From positions 394,791-458,790 of the forward strand of contig NZ_JBANDC010000002.1 in NCBI RefSeq assembly GCF_038896935.1: a stretch of 64,000 nt of DNA, written 5' to 3'. Positions within the stretch are counted from its first letter, which is position 1. Every line of letters starts with the position of its first letter. Made by a program: the position numbers and the translations under genes. Of this stretch, positions 36,727 to 45,074 are shown piece by piece. A model generated the notes under the pieces. The model was not told the DNA's origin. It saw only the letters and a program-made list of their open reading frames with translations, and searched no databases. The DNA comes from Collimonas rhizosphaerae (GTDB lineage Bacteria > Pseudomonadota > Gammaproteobacteria > Burkholderiales > Burkholderiaceae_D).

Positions 36727-37329
36727 TCAGGCGGCTGCAGCGCTTGCAGTGGCGTTGCTTTTCTTTGCCAATTGGTAATCCAGGTATTCGTAGGCCAGCT
36801 GCCGCGCTGCGTCGGCGTCGAAGGTCTTGCCCGACAAGGAGCCGCGCAGCCACAAGCCGTCGATCATCGCCGCCAGCCCGCGGGCAGCGTGGCGCGCTTG
36901 CGGCAACGGCAGTTCGCGCAAAAACTGGCAGCACAGGTTGGAGCGCAGGCGCTGGTCATTCACATGCTGCAGCCTGCGCAGCGATTCCTGGTGCATGCTG
37001 GACGACCAGAATGCCAGCCAGGTTTTCATGACAGGGCCGCTGACCTGGCTGTCGTTGAAGTTGGCGTCGACGATGGCGCGCAAATGGGCGGCGGCGGTGT
37101 CTTCTGCCAGTTCGCTGCGGCGGCGCAGGGTGTCTTCCCTTAAATCGCGCAGGATCTGGCGCATGGTGCCTTCGAGCAGACCGCTCTTGTCGCCGAAATA
37201 ATGGCTGATGATGCCGGTCGACAAACCGGCCTGCCTGGCAATCAAGGCAATGGTGGCGTCAGCCAGGCCGACCCGGTCGATCACTTCCAGCGTGGCCTGG
37301 ATCAGCTGCTTGCGGCGCAGCGGCAGCAT
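36727..37329 (-). CDS. betI: TetR-family choline-responsive repressor BetI
   Basis: A 200-residue TetR regulator: an N-terminal helix-turn-helix (RRKQLIQATLEVIDRVGL, then IARQAGLSTGIISHYFGDKSGL, cited in parts) and a BetI-type C-terminal domain (MKTWLAFWSSSMHQ, AAMIDGLWLRGSLSG). BetI is known to repress the bet genes and to be relieved by choline. The ATG at 37327-37329 matches E. coli BetI. Non-ATG starts upstream would add up to 11 residues. It sits at the head of betI-betB-betA, divergent from betT. Confidence 0.95.
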   Translation of the reverse strand: MLPLRRKQLIQATLEVIDRVGLADATIALIARQAGLSTGIISHYFGDKSGLLEGTMRQILRDLREDTLRRRSELAEDTAAAHLRAIVDANFNDSQVSGPVMKTWLAFWSSSMHQESLRRLQHVNDQRLRSNLCCQFLRELPLPQARHAARGLAAMIDGLWLRGSLSGKTFDADAARQLAYEYLDYQLAKKSNATASAAAA

Positions 37330-37403
37330 CTCGTTTTTTTTCCTCAACGCACTTCCCCTCAAAACATTCGCGCAAAGCGGCCTGCCATCCGCTGCCTAAA
37401 TTC

Positions 37404-37443
37404 AGTATAATTTAAATTGATTGGACGTTCAATCAATTTAAAT
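37404..37443 (-). promoter_or_regulatory. betIBA promoter overlapped by a BetI operator
   Basis: On the minus strand TTGAAC (37427-37432) and TATACT (37404-37409) are exactly 17 bases apart, a good sigma70 promoter for betI-betB-betA. A 14-bp perfect inverted repeat (ATTTAAATTGATTG, 37410-37423, and its complement, 37430-37443) spaced by 6 bases covers the -35 and spacer. The core TTGATTGGACGTTCAATCAA matches the BetI operator type I recall. On the plus strand the same site lies at the betT promoter region. Confidence 0.85.
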
Positions 37444-37620
37444 CCAAGGTGTCATTGATAGCAAAATGTTTTCCTTATGAAAACAAAAGAAAACAAAATC
37501 AGGCCAGAAGCCCGGCAACAGAATCGGAATGAGGTTTATTTAAATGCAACATCAATCAAGCACAAAGACAATGAGACAGTCAGGCCAGGCAGCAAAACCG
37601 GCATTCCGCGGGCAGATCAA

Positions 37621-39204
37621 ATGAGCACCCCAGCATCAGCCGTCAGCCATCGGCCATCCATGAAGACACGGCTCAACCGCCCCGTCTTCTTCTCTTCGGC
37701 AATCCTGATCATTGCCTTCACCGCCATCATCATCGCCTTCCCGCAGGCATCCACCGCCTGGCTGTCGAGCGCGCAAGCGACCCTGGCCAGCAGCTTCGGC
37801 TGGTACTACATGCTGGTAGTGGCCGCTTACCTTGGTTTCATCGTCTGGCTTGCCGCATCTCCTTACGGCAAGATAAAACTGGGGGCGGATGACGAACAGC
37901 CGGCCTTCAGCTACGGCGCCTGGGCCGGCATGCTGTTTTCTTCCGGCATCGGCATTTCCCTGCTCTATTTCGGCGCCTCGGAACCGTTGACGCATTACCT
38001 GTACCCACCCCAGGGAACGGCAGCGACACCGGCGGCGGCAAGCCAGGCGATGACCCTGACCTTCCTCCACTGGGGCCTGCACGGCTGGGCCATCTATGCC
38101 TTGATCGCGGTGGCGCTGGGCTACTTTGCCTACCGCCACAAGCAGCCGCTGGCTTTGCGCACCGCCTTGTATCCCCTGCTCGGCGAACGCGTCCACGGCG
38201 CCGCCGGCCACGCCGTCGATTGTTTCGGCATCGTGGTGACCGTGCTGGGCCTGGTCAGCAACCTGGGCATAGGATCGCTGCAGATCAGCGCCGGCCTGGA
38301 ACACCTGTTCGGCCTGCAAAACAGCCACGGCACGCTGCTGGCGGTGATCATCGTGATGACCATCGTGGCGACCCTGGCGGCGGTCTCCGGCGTCGAAACC
38401 GGCATCCGGCGCCTGTCGAACCTGAACGTCGTGCTGTTTGCAAGCTTGCTGGTTTTTGTGCTGTCGATGGGACCGACGCTGCATCTGCTGAACGCCATGA
38501 TCCAGAACCTGGGCGACTACGTCAGCAACTTCGTCGGCAAGACGTTTGACCTGTATGCCTATGACCGGCCGAGCGACTGGCTCGGCAAATGGACCCTGTT
38601 CTACTGGGCCTGGTGGATTTCCTGGGCGCCATTTGTCGGCCTGTTCATTGCCCGCATTTCACGCGGACGCACTATCCGGGAAGTGGTCACCGGCGTACTG
38701 CTGCTGCCGCTGGCGTTCACCCTGGTGTGGCTGTCGGTGTTCGGCAACAGCGCGCTGGACCTGCTGATCAGCCACGGCGCAGCCGAGTTGAGCCGGGCAG
38801 CGCTGGAACAGCCGGCCATGACCATGTACAAGCTGCTGGCGCACTACCCGTTCGGCACCGCCATGTCGGGCGTGGCGATTTTCGTCGGCTTCGTGCTGTT
38901 CCTGACGCCGGCCGATTCGGGCGCCGTGATGCTGGCCAACCTGTCGGTGCGCGGCGCCGACGACGATGCCGATGCGCCGCACTGGCTGCGCATTTTCTGG
39001 TCGGCGCTGATCATGGCGGTCACCGTCGGCCTGATGTTCGCGGATAACATCAGCGCGATACAAACCACGATCGTGCTGGCGTCGTTGCCGTTTTCCGTGG
39101 TGCTGGTGCTGTACATGGTTTGCCTGATGAAAAGCCTGCGTATGGAATTCGAACCCGCCGTTGCGGTAAAGACCACGGCGAAGGTCGCCAAGCAAGCCTG
39201 GTAG
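37621..39204 (+). CDS. betT: BCCT-family choline transporter BetT
   Basis: A 12-helix betaine/choline/carnitine transporter, about 527 residues from the chosen ATG, with the family signature in WTLFYWAWWISWAPFVGLF (near residue 323). It imports choline for the BetB/BetA oxidation pathway. The frame is open back to an ATG at 37477. That 48-codon stretch uses rare codons (AGG, TTA, ACA) and is charged low-complexity, so 37621 is preferred; neither has a good ribosome-binding site. E. coli BetT has a longer C-terminal tail, which is missing here, so osmotic activation may differ. Confidence 0.9.
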   Translation: MSTPASAVSHRPSMKTRLNRPVFFSSAILIIAFTAIIIAFPQASTAWLSSAQATLASSFGWYYMLVVAAYLGFIVWLAASPYGKIKLGADDEQPAFSYGAWAGMLFSSGIGISLLYFGASEPLTHYLYPPQGTAATPAAASQAMTLTFLHWGLHGWAIYALIAVALGYFAYRHKQPLALRTALYPLLGERVHGAAGHAVDCFGIVVTVLGLVSNLGIGSLQISAGLEHLFGLQNSHGTLLAVIIVMTIVATLAAVSGVETGIRRLSNLNVVLFASLLVFVLSMGPTLHLLNAMIQNLGDYVSNFVGKTFDLYAYDRPSDWLGKWTLFYWAWWISWAPFVGLFIARISRGRTIREVVTGVLLLPLAFTLVWLSVFGNSALDLLISHGAAELSRAALEQPAMTMYKLLAHYPFGTAMSGVAIFVGFVLFLTPADSGAVMLANLSVRGADDDADAPHWLRIFWSALIMAVTVGLMFADNISAIQTTIVLASLPFSVVLVLYMVCLMKSLRMEFEPAVAVKTTAKVAKQAW

Positions 39205-39208
39205 CAAC

Positions 39209-39238
39209 AAAAAAAGCTGCGCAATGCGCAGCTTTTTT
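39209..39238 (+). terminator. Bidirectional terminator between betT and the NCS2 permease
   Basis: Seven A, then GCTGCGC (39216-39222), an AAT loop, GCGCAGC (39226-39232) and six T. It lies 4 bases after the betT stop and 17 bases before the convergent permease stop, so it serves both. Confidence 0.92.
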
Positions 39239-39254
39239 GCGGTTGCAATCCGTC

Positions 39255-40553
39255 TCAGGATTTCTTTTCGCGCAGCAAGGCATGCAAGATGATCGCGCCG
39301 AAAGTCGCGGTGCCGATGCCGCCCAGGGAGAACTGGCCGAGCTTCAAGGTAAAGTCGCCGGCTCCCAGCACCAGGGTCACGGCCGCCACAATCAGGTTGC
39401 GGTTGTTAGAGAAATCAACCTTGTTCTCGACCCAGATACGCGCCCCTGACACAGCGATCAAACCGAACACCACGATCGACACGCCACCCAGCACCGCACC
39501 CGGAATGGTCTGGATCACGGCGCCGAATTTCGGCGAAAAGCCCAGGATGATGGCCAGGCAAGCCGCCACCACGAACACCAGCGTCGAATAGATCTTGGTG
39601 ACCGCCATCACGCCGATGTTTTCCGCGTAAGTGGTGACGCCGGTGCCGCCGACGCTGCCGGAGACGATCGTCGCCAAGCCGTCGCCGACGAAAGCGCGGC
39701 CCATGTATTTGTCCAGGTTTTGCCCGGTCATGGCAGCCACCGCCTTGATATGGCCAAGGTTTTCCGCCACCAGGATAATCGCGATCGGCGCCAGCAAAGC
39801 CATGGCGTCGGCCTTGAATACCGGTGCGGAGAAATGCGGGATGCCGAACCACGCAGCTTGCGCAACGATGCCAAAATCAATCGGCTTGCCAAGACCCGCG
39901 CCGTTGGTCAGCAACGCATAAATCACATACGCCAGCATCAGGCCGACCAGTATCAGCAGCCGCTGCAGCATGCCGCGCGCAAACACGGCGACGCCGCCCA
40001 CGCACAGCACCGTCCCCAGCGCCATCCAGGCGTCGAAGTTGTTGCCGCTGACGCCCTTTACCGCAATCGGCGCCAGGTTGAGCCCGATCACCGCAACGAC
40101 CGCACCGGTCACCACCGGCGGCATCAGGGTCTCGATCCAGCGCGTGCCGATCGCCATCACCAGCAGGCCGATCAGCGCGTACAGCACGCCGCAGGCAATG
40201 ATGCCGCCCAGCGCTACGCCGAGGTTGGGATTGAGGCCATGGCCGCCATAGGCGCTGACGGCAATCACCAGGCCGATGAAAGAAAAGCTGGAGCCGAGAT
40301 AACTCGGCACCCGGCCGCCGACCAGCACGAAGAACAGCAAGGTGCCGATGCCGGACATGAAAATCGCCAGGTTCGGATCGAAACCCATGAGCAGCGGCGC
40401 CAGCACGGTCGAACCGAACATCGCGACAACGTGCTGCACCCCCATGGCGAAAGTCTGCGGCCATGGCAAGCGTTCGTCGGCAGCGATGACCTGGCCCTGC
40501 CCGTCCGCCATGCTGGCGCGCAGGCGCCATTTGGGAAAATAAGAAGCCGCCAT
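39255..40553 (-). CDS. NCS2-family nucleobase permease (uracil-xanthine type)
   Basis: A 432-residue protein with about 14 membrane segments. FAMGVQHVVAMFGSTVLAPLLMG is the NCS2 N-terminal pattern (cited in part), and ENLGHIKAVAAMTGQNLD and SGSVGGTGVTTYAENIGVMAVT are the conserved helix-8 and helix-10 regions of UraA-like transporters. They bring in uracil or related bases with protons. The ATG at 40551-40553 has GAGAGG 6 bases upstream; the frame is open beyond it. Sequence alone does not distinguish UraA from RutG. Confidence 0.9.
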   Translation of the reverse strand: MAASYFPKWRLRASMADGQGQVIAADERLPWPQTFAMGVQHVVAMFGSTVLAPLLMGFDPNLAIFMSGIGTLLFFVLVGGRVPSYLGSSFSFIGLVIAVSAYGGHGLNPNLGVALGGIIACGVLYALIGLLVMAIGTRWIETLMPPVVTGAVVAVIGLNLAPIAVKGVSGNNFDAWMALGTVLCVGGVAVFARGMLQRLLILVGLMLAYVIYALLTNGAGLGKPIDFGIVAQAAWFGIPHFSAPVFKADAMALLAPIAIILVAENLGHIKAVAAMTGQNLDKYMGRAFVGDGLATIVSGSVGGTGVTTYAENIGVMAVTKIYSTLVFVVAACLAIILGFSPKFGAVIQTIPGAVLGGVSIVVFGLIAVSGARIWVENKVDFSNNRNLIVAAVTLVLGAGDFTLKLGQFSLGGIGTATFGAIILHALLREKKS

Positions 40554-40730
40554 GAATTTCCTCTCTGTATGTCGATTTACCTGCCTGCCGGCGCCGCATG
40601 AGGCGTAAGCCAGGCGCAACCGGCAGCGTAAAACGTATGATTGATTTTGTTTTTTTACCGCAAGCTAGTGTACGAAGCCCGCCGCAAAATAACAATCGAG
40701 ATCAGGAAAGAAATGTCTTGCGATTTGCAT

Positions 40731-40764
40731 AAAAAAACACCGGCGCGATGGCCGGTGTTTTTTT
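40731..40764 (-). terminator. Rho-independent terminator after the DUF1269-type gene
   Basis: A 14-bp stem of AAAAAAACACCGGC (40731-40744) and its complement (40751-40764), with a 6-base loop and T run. It lies about 20 bases after the stop of the minus-strand gene. The 40554-40730 stretch between this and the permease start has no feature beyond a likely promoter region. Confidence 0.9.
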
Positions 40765-40785
40765 GTCGCTAGTCCGATGCATTTA

Positions 40786-41304
40786 CTACGGGAAGACAGG
40801 AAGATGCTTTTCCACTCCAGAGAAAGCGGCTTCCGGGTGACGCTTTTCAATCAACTCCTCTATCGCCGGCACCCGTTTGAACGGCACGTCGATCAGGAGC
40901 AGGATCTTGCCCTCGTCGATCCCGGCATGGAACGCCTTCAGGCGGGAATTAGGCAGCGCCGCCGCAGCCATCCCCGACATCCAGCTGCCGAGCACCGCGC
41001 CGGCCAAGGTCAGCGCCACCAGCGCCAGCCAGTTCAGGTGCACCCACTCCGGCGGGAAATACACTAGCCACATGCCCAGCAGCAGACCTATCACGCCGCC
41101 GGCCAGCAAACCGATCTCGGCGCCGTTGGCAAGGTCGGTTTTATGAAACACATTGGCCTCAGGCATATCGGCCGGCAGTGTGCCGTCCGCAGCCCAGAAG
41201 TGAATGTGCCGAATCCCCACCCTGGCCAGCAGCAACTCGTCTAGTGTGCTGCGTGCGCTGGAAACGTCCGGCAACATGAAATATAGTCGTTGTCTACCCA
41301 ACAT
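40786..41304 (-). CDS. DUF1269-type membrane-associated protein
   Basis: A 172-residue protein: a short cytoplasmic ferredoxin-like N-terminal part (LYFMLPDVSSARSTLDELLLA), then two Gly-rich hydrophobic segments (about residues 65-82 and 90-112), then a C-terminal KILLLIDVPFKRVPAIEELIE part. This split layout is typical of DUF1269 proteins. Function is unknown. GGAGG lies 6 bases before the ATG. It is divergent from the monooxygenase-like gene. Confidence 0.78.
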   Translation of the reverse strand: MLGRQRLYFMLPDVSSARSTLDELLLARVGIRHIHFWAADGTLPADMPEANVFHKTDLANGAEIGLLAGGVIGLLLGMWLVYFPPEWVHLNWLALVALTLAGAVLGSWMSGMAAAALPNSRLKAFHAGIDEGKILLLIDVPFKRVPAIEELIEKRHPEAAFSGVEKHLPVFP

Positions 41305-41434
41305 GATGGCCTCCTATGACTGTGTATACACTCAGCATAGTCAATGGGAGGGGAATCCACAAAGGTTGATTGCCGCCTGGTTTGTCTAAAAATGCGACAA
41401 TTCCCGTCCCGCCAACCAAAACGATGGAACCACC

Positions 41435-41737
41435 ATGATTCTCGAATTAGCCGATATCCGCATCCAGCCCGGTAAACAACAGGAATTCGACGCCGCGATC
41501 CAGCGCGGAATCGAACAAGTCATCAGCAAAGCCAAAGGATTTTCCGGTTTCAAGATACACAAGGGAATTGAATCGCCGGAACGCTATGTGCTGACGATTT
41601 CCTGGCAGACGCTGGAAAACCATACCGTGGATTTCCGCGAATCGCCGGCCTTTGCCGAATGGCGCGCGCTGGTCGGGCCGTTTTTTGCCGTGGCGCCCAC
41701 CGTCGAGCATTTCACGCTGTTGACGGAATCGCACTGA
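41435..41737 (+). CDS. Antibiotic biosynthesis monooxygenase (ABM) fold protein
   Basis: A 100-residue dimeric alpha-beta barrel protein with the usual ABM features: FDAAIQRGIEQVISKAKGFSGFKIH (cited in part as KAKGFSGF), SPERYVLTISWQTLENHTVDFRES and FAEWRALVGPFF. Members range from cofactor-free monooxygenases to stress proteins, so a reaction cannot be assigned. It is a single gene with no neighbours pointing to a pathway. Confidence 0.85.
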   Translation: MILELADIRIQPGKQQEFDAAIQRGIEQVISKAKGFSGFKIHKGIESPERYVLTISWQTLENHTVDFRESPAFAEWRALVGPFFAVAPTVEHFTLLTESH

Positions 41738-41947
41738 AGCACTGAATTCGTAGCTGGGAGATGTGACAAGGCATGCACTGTGTGAGCAGCAGGGCAACCC
41801 GGTCTGACGGCCAATGCCGGCGGGATGCCCGACTGCTACGCAGCGATAAAGACGAACTACTGCAGGGTACTGAAACTACTTCTTGCCGCAAACACTTGCA
41901 GCTTGCTTACTGCCGGCATCGCGCTGCCGTAATACCCGACGTGATGC

Positions 41948-42199
41948 TTAGAAACCCTTGATCCATGCTGCAGTCTGGGCGCTTTCACGGTCCAGGCGTT
42001 GCATGCGGTATTCCAGGTCATACAGGTCGACGGCTTCTGCCAGGTAAGCTTCCTTGCGTGCCGCTTCCGAACGCTCGTAGGCAGTGCCGACGCGCTTGAA
42101 AAATGCAGCGATGCTGGCCAGGACGCCGGCAGCTTGGGCTTGGGCCGAAGCAGCTGGACGGGAGATGCTAGAACTGTTGCTGATAGTCATTGTAGACAT
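41948..42199 (-). CDS. DUF3563 family protein
   Basis: An 83-residue small protein with a Ser/Ala-rich N-terminus and the conserved C-terminal pattern YLAEAVDLYDLEYRMQRLDRE. This is the DUF3563 signature common in Burkholderiales. It is probably cytoplasmic; function is unknown. The ATG at 42197-42199 has GAGGA 8 bases upstream; the open frame reaches further, to 42277, without support. Confidence 0.85.
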   Translation of the reverse strand: MSTMTISNSSSISRPAASAQAQAAGVLASIAAFFKRVGTAYERSEAARKEAYLAEAVDLYDLEYRMQRLDRESAQTAAWIKGF

Positions 42200-42387
42200 G
42201 ATGTATTCCTCTTTCGTTTTGCGTTCACCGCAAGCCAATTGTTGCGTCGCACAACCAGAATAGCGTTTCCCCATCAATTATCCAATTTCGATTGCCAATA
42301 GCAGTTATCAGTTTTGTGAATTTAAGGGGCTAAAAGCCCTATTTTGGCTGGGCTTACGATTTGGCCTAAAGCGTTGTAAAACTGCTA

Positions 42388-42411
42388 TACAGGCATGGAA
42401 AGATGCCTGTA
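42388..42411. repeat. 9-bp inverted repeat upstream of sbcB
   Basis: TACAGGCAT (42388-42396) and ATGCCTGTA (42403-42411) form a perfect hairpin with a 6-base loop, about 35 bases before the sbcB start. A weaker GGGGCT / AGCCCT hairpin lies at about 42328-42343. Either could act on sbcB expression. The function is not known. Confidence 0.5.
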
Positions 42412-42445
42412 AACTGCTGCACCTCCCTCAAGCATTTAGCCCTCC

Positions 42446-43879
42446 ATGTCCACGCATACCTTCCTCTGGCACGACTACGAAACTTTCGGCGTCCAGCCGC
42501 GGCGTGACCGCCCGGCCCAATTCGCGGCAATCCGCACGGACGCCGAACTGAACGAAATCGGCGAACCGCTCATGCTGTATTGCCAACCAGCAAATGACTT
42601 CTTGCCGGACCCGCAGTCCTGCCTGATCACCGGCATCACGCCGCAGCAATGCCTGGAGCGCGGCGTTCCCGAATACCAGTTCGCGGCCCAGATCGAGAAA
42701 GCGTTTTCCGAACCCGGCACAATCGGCGTCGGCTACAACACGATCCGCTTCGACGACGAGGTCACGCGTTTCCTGTTCTGGCGCAACCTGATCGATCCCT
42801 ATGCGCGCGAATGGCAGAACCAGTGCGGCCGCTGGGACATCCTGGATGTGGTGCGCACCGCCTACGCCTTGCGCCCCGAGGGCATCCAATGGCCGGTGAA
42901 CGATGAGGGACGGCCGAGTTTCCGCCTGGAACACCTGACCGCCGCCAACGGCCTCAGCCATGAAGCCGCGCACGATGCGCTGTCCGACGTGCGGGCCACC
43001 ATCGGCCTCGCAAGGCTGATACGGCAACACCAGCCACGGCTATTCGATTTCTGCCTGGCCCTGCACAAGAAAGACCGCGCCGGCGCTGAAATCGGTTTGC
43101 CGACGCCGCGGCCGTTCCTGCATATTTCCGGCATGTTCCCGGCCGAACACGGCTGCCTGGCCGTCATGTGGCCGCTCGGCGTGCATCCCACCAACAAAAA
43201 TGAAATCCTGGCCTGGGACCTGGCGTTCGATCCAAGCGAACTGTTTTCCCTGGATGCGGATACCGTGCGCACCCGGCTGTTCAGCAAGGCTGCCGACCTG
43301 CCCGAAGGCGTAACCCGCCTGCCCTTGAAATCGGTGCACCTGAACAAATCGCCGATGGTGATCAATAAATTGCAAACGCTGTCGGCCGACATGGCGGCGC
43401 GCTGGGGCACCGATATCCCGCTGGCGCTGCGCCATGCCGAGATCGCGGCGCGGGCTCCCGACCTCAGCGGCTTATGGCGCCAGGTGTTCCAGCGTCCCGA
43501 TGAGCCGGCCAGCGATGTCGATGAAGACCTGTACGGCGGTTTCGTCGGCAATAACGATCGCCGCAAGCTGAATGAATTGCGCGCCCTGCCGCCGCAAAAA
43601 CTGGCGGCTGCCCGCATCAGTTTCGACGACCAGCGCCTGGAAGAACTGGCGTTCCGCTACCGGGCCCGGAATTTCCCTGAGACGCTGGCCGCGGAAGACC
43701 GGCAGCGCTGGGAAGAACACCGGGTGGCGCGCCTGTTCGACGGCGAAGGCAAGGCGCGCACGGTCGAGATGCTGTTTGAAGAGATAGACAAGTTGTCGGA
43801 ATCGGCGGACGAGCGCGGCGAAGAAATTCTTGGCGCGCTGTATGACTATGCCGAGATGATTGCGCCGGCTCGCGAATAA
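42446..43879 (+). CDS. sbcB: Exodeoxyribonuclease I
   Basis: A 477-residue DEDDh-type 3'-5' single-strand DNA exonuclease (E. coli SbcB 475). The first exonuclease motif is LWHDYETFG (Asp/Glu near residues 9-11). IGVGYNTIRFDDEV is the second region, and SHEAAHDALSDVRATIGLA holds the third and fourth catalytic residues. The C-terminal part is the ExoI helical and SH3-like domain. It works in recombination and mismatch repair. It is a single gene followed by a 48-bp hairpin. Confidence 0.96.
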   Translation: MSTHTFLWHDYETFGVQPRRDRPAQFAAIRTDAELNEIGEPLMLYCQPANDFLPDPQSCLITGITPQQCLERGVPEYQFAAQIEKAFSEPGTIGVGYNTIRFDDEVTRFLFWRNLIDPYAREWQNQCGRWDILDVVRTAYALRPEGIQWPVNDEGRPSFRLEHLTAANGLSHEAAHDALSDVRATIGLARLIRQHQPRLFDFCLALHKKDRAGAEIGLPTPRPFLHISGMFPAEHGCLAVMWPLGVHPTNKNEILAWDLAFDPSELFSLDADTVRTRLFSKAADLPEGVTRLPLKSVHLNKSPMVINKLQTLSADMAARWGTDIPLALRHAEIAARAPDLSGLWRQVFQRPDEPASDVDEDLYGGFVGNNDRRKLNELRALPPQKLAAARISFDDQRLEELAFRYRARNFPETLAAEDRQRWEEHRVARLFDGEGKARTVEMLFEEIDKLSESADERGEEILGALYDYAEMIAPARE

Positions 43880-43917
43880 CACCCTGCCGCCGACTGCAGC
43901 GAGGCAGTAAACACAAA

Positions 43918-43965
43918 GCGGGCCCCGGATGATTTTCGGTCATACGAAAATCATCCGGGGCCCGC
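43918..43965. repeat. 48-bp perfect hairpin between convergent genes
   Basis: Arms 43918-43938 and 43945-43965 are perfect 21-bp reverse complements (GCGGGCCCCGGATGATTTTCG at the left arm) with a 6-base loop. It lies 38 bases after the sbcB stop and 47 bases before the stop of the convergent DUF3861 gene. No T run follows on either strand, so it is not a standard terminator, but it could stop or stabilise transcripts from both sides. Confidence 0.75.
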
Positions 43966-44012
43966 GTACTTGCATTCAAATAACCGGCGCGGCGTCCCGC
44001 CCGGTTTCCTTG

Positions 44013-44348
44013 TTAATCCTGTGTTTCCGGCGCCAGCGCTGGCAGCGTTTGCGCATCCGCTTGCGGCAGCGCCTTCAGTTTCTGGATGAAATCGCGCATG
44101 GGCTGATTGATATCTGCGAATAGCGGATGGCTGCGATTTTTCAGCATCACTTCGGTAAACAGCTTCAAGCCCAGCGCCAGCGAAGCTGCAGCATCGGCGT
44201 CAAACTGGTTCTTGCTGCGCACCTTGTCGACGATCGTAAACAGATCGTCGTGGTTGCCGGTTTCAAAACCGATGGCGGCATGGGTCGGCTCGCCTTGTTT
44301 TGGCGTTGCCAGGTGCTCCAGGGTGATGCGGTAGCGGTGTTCACGCAT
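44013..44348 (-). CDS. DUF3861 family protein
   Basis: A 111-residue soluble protein with the family core HRYRITLEHLATPKQG, FETGNHDDLFTIVDKVRSKN and ALGLKLFTEVMLKNRSHPLF. Function is unknown. GGAG lies 6 bases before the ATG. It is the second gene downstream of the PadR regulator on the same strand, after a 58-bp gap, so it may share its transcript. Confidence 0.85.
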   Translation of the reverse strand: MREHRYRITLEHLATPKQGEPTHAAIGFETGNHDDLFTIVDKVRSKNQFDADAAASLALGLKLFTEVMLKNRSHPLFADINQPMRDFIQKLKALPQADAQTLPALAPETQD

Positions 44349-44406
44349 AACTGCTCCTTCTTTCCAAACGACTTGCGGTTGCCTGATATGGCGATAACGC
44401 CTTGCT

Positions 44407-44976
44407 TCAGATGCGTTCGATCTTCACGGCTGCCAGGTCGATGGCGTCGACGATGGCGTGGATCTGGTCCTGGCTAAGCTCACCCTTTTCCAGCCGCGTA
44501 TGCAATGCCATCCGAAAATTCTGGATCGCCCGCCGCAGCTCCGGCGCCGAACTGCCCGATGCGCGCTGCGCGGTTTCCAGGCGCTGTAGCGCCAAGGCCA
44601 GGGCTTCTCCGTTTTCAGCCAGGAACGCACTGCCTTCCGCCGTGATCCGGTACAGCTTTTTGCCGCCGGTTTCTGCTTCGATCGCCGTATAGCCCAGCTC
44701 TTCCAGCAGCGTCAAAGTCGGGTAGATCACGCCCGGGCTCGGGCTGTAGTCGCCACCAACCAGTTCTTCGATCGCCTTGATGACTTCGTAGCCGTGGCGT
44801 GGCTTTTCTTGCAACAGCTTGAGGATCACCAGGCGCAGGCTGCCTTGCTCAAACATCCGTCCGCCGCGTCCGCCTTCACGCCGCCCGCCCCGTTCAAACA
44901 GGCCGCCGCCCCGATGTTGCCTTTCATGACCTTGATGCATGCGGCTGTGGTCGCAGCCTCTTCTATGTCCAAACAT
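44407..44976 (-). CDS. PadR-family repressor resembling nickel-responsive NfeR/YqjI
   Basis: A 189-residue protein. Residues 1-40 are His/Gly/Arg-rich (GHRRGCDHSRMHQGHERQHR at about 3-22), with one Cys. The PadR winged helix follows (LRLVILKLLQEKPRHGYEV and SPSPGVIYPTLTLLEELGY), then a C-terminal dimerisation helix. This matches the layout of E. coli YqjI/NfeR, whose His-rich N-terminus senses nickel. NfeR represses the ferric reductase gene yqjH. No yqjH-like gene is adjacent here. Two palindromes lie just upstream of the start, suggesting autoregulation. Confidence 0.85.
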   Translation of the reverse strand: MFGHRRGCDHSRMHQGHERQHRGGGLFERGGRREGGRGGRMFEQGSLRLVILKLLQEKPRHGYEVIKAIEELVGGDYSPSPGVIYPTLTLLEELGYTAIEAETGGKKLYRITAEGSAFLAENGEALALALQRLETAQRASGSSAPELRRAIQNFRMALHTRLEKGELSQDQIHAIVDAIDLAAVKIERI

Positions 44977-44987
44977 GTTTCTTCCTT

Positions 44988-45021
44988 ATCTCATTGAATG
45001 AGATACTAAGATATATCTTAG
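44988..45021 (-). promoter_or_regulatory. Two adjacent palindromes in the PadR gene promoter
   Basis: ATCTCATTGAATGAGAT (44988-45004, 8-bp arms around a single G) is followed by CTAAGATATATCTTAG (45006-45021, a perfect 16-bp palindrome). They lie 12-45 bases before the PadR start codon. They are likely operators for the PadR repressor itself. Confidence 0.7.
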
Positions 45022-45074
45022 AAACAGCTAAGTCAAGGACGTTTTGATGCCCAGAGGCGCGTTGCAAGAAATCT

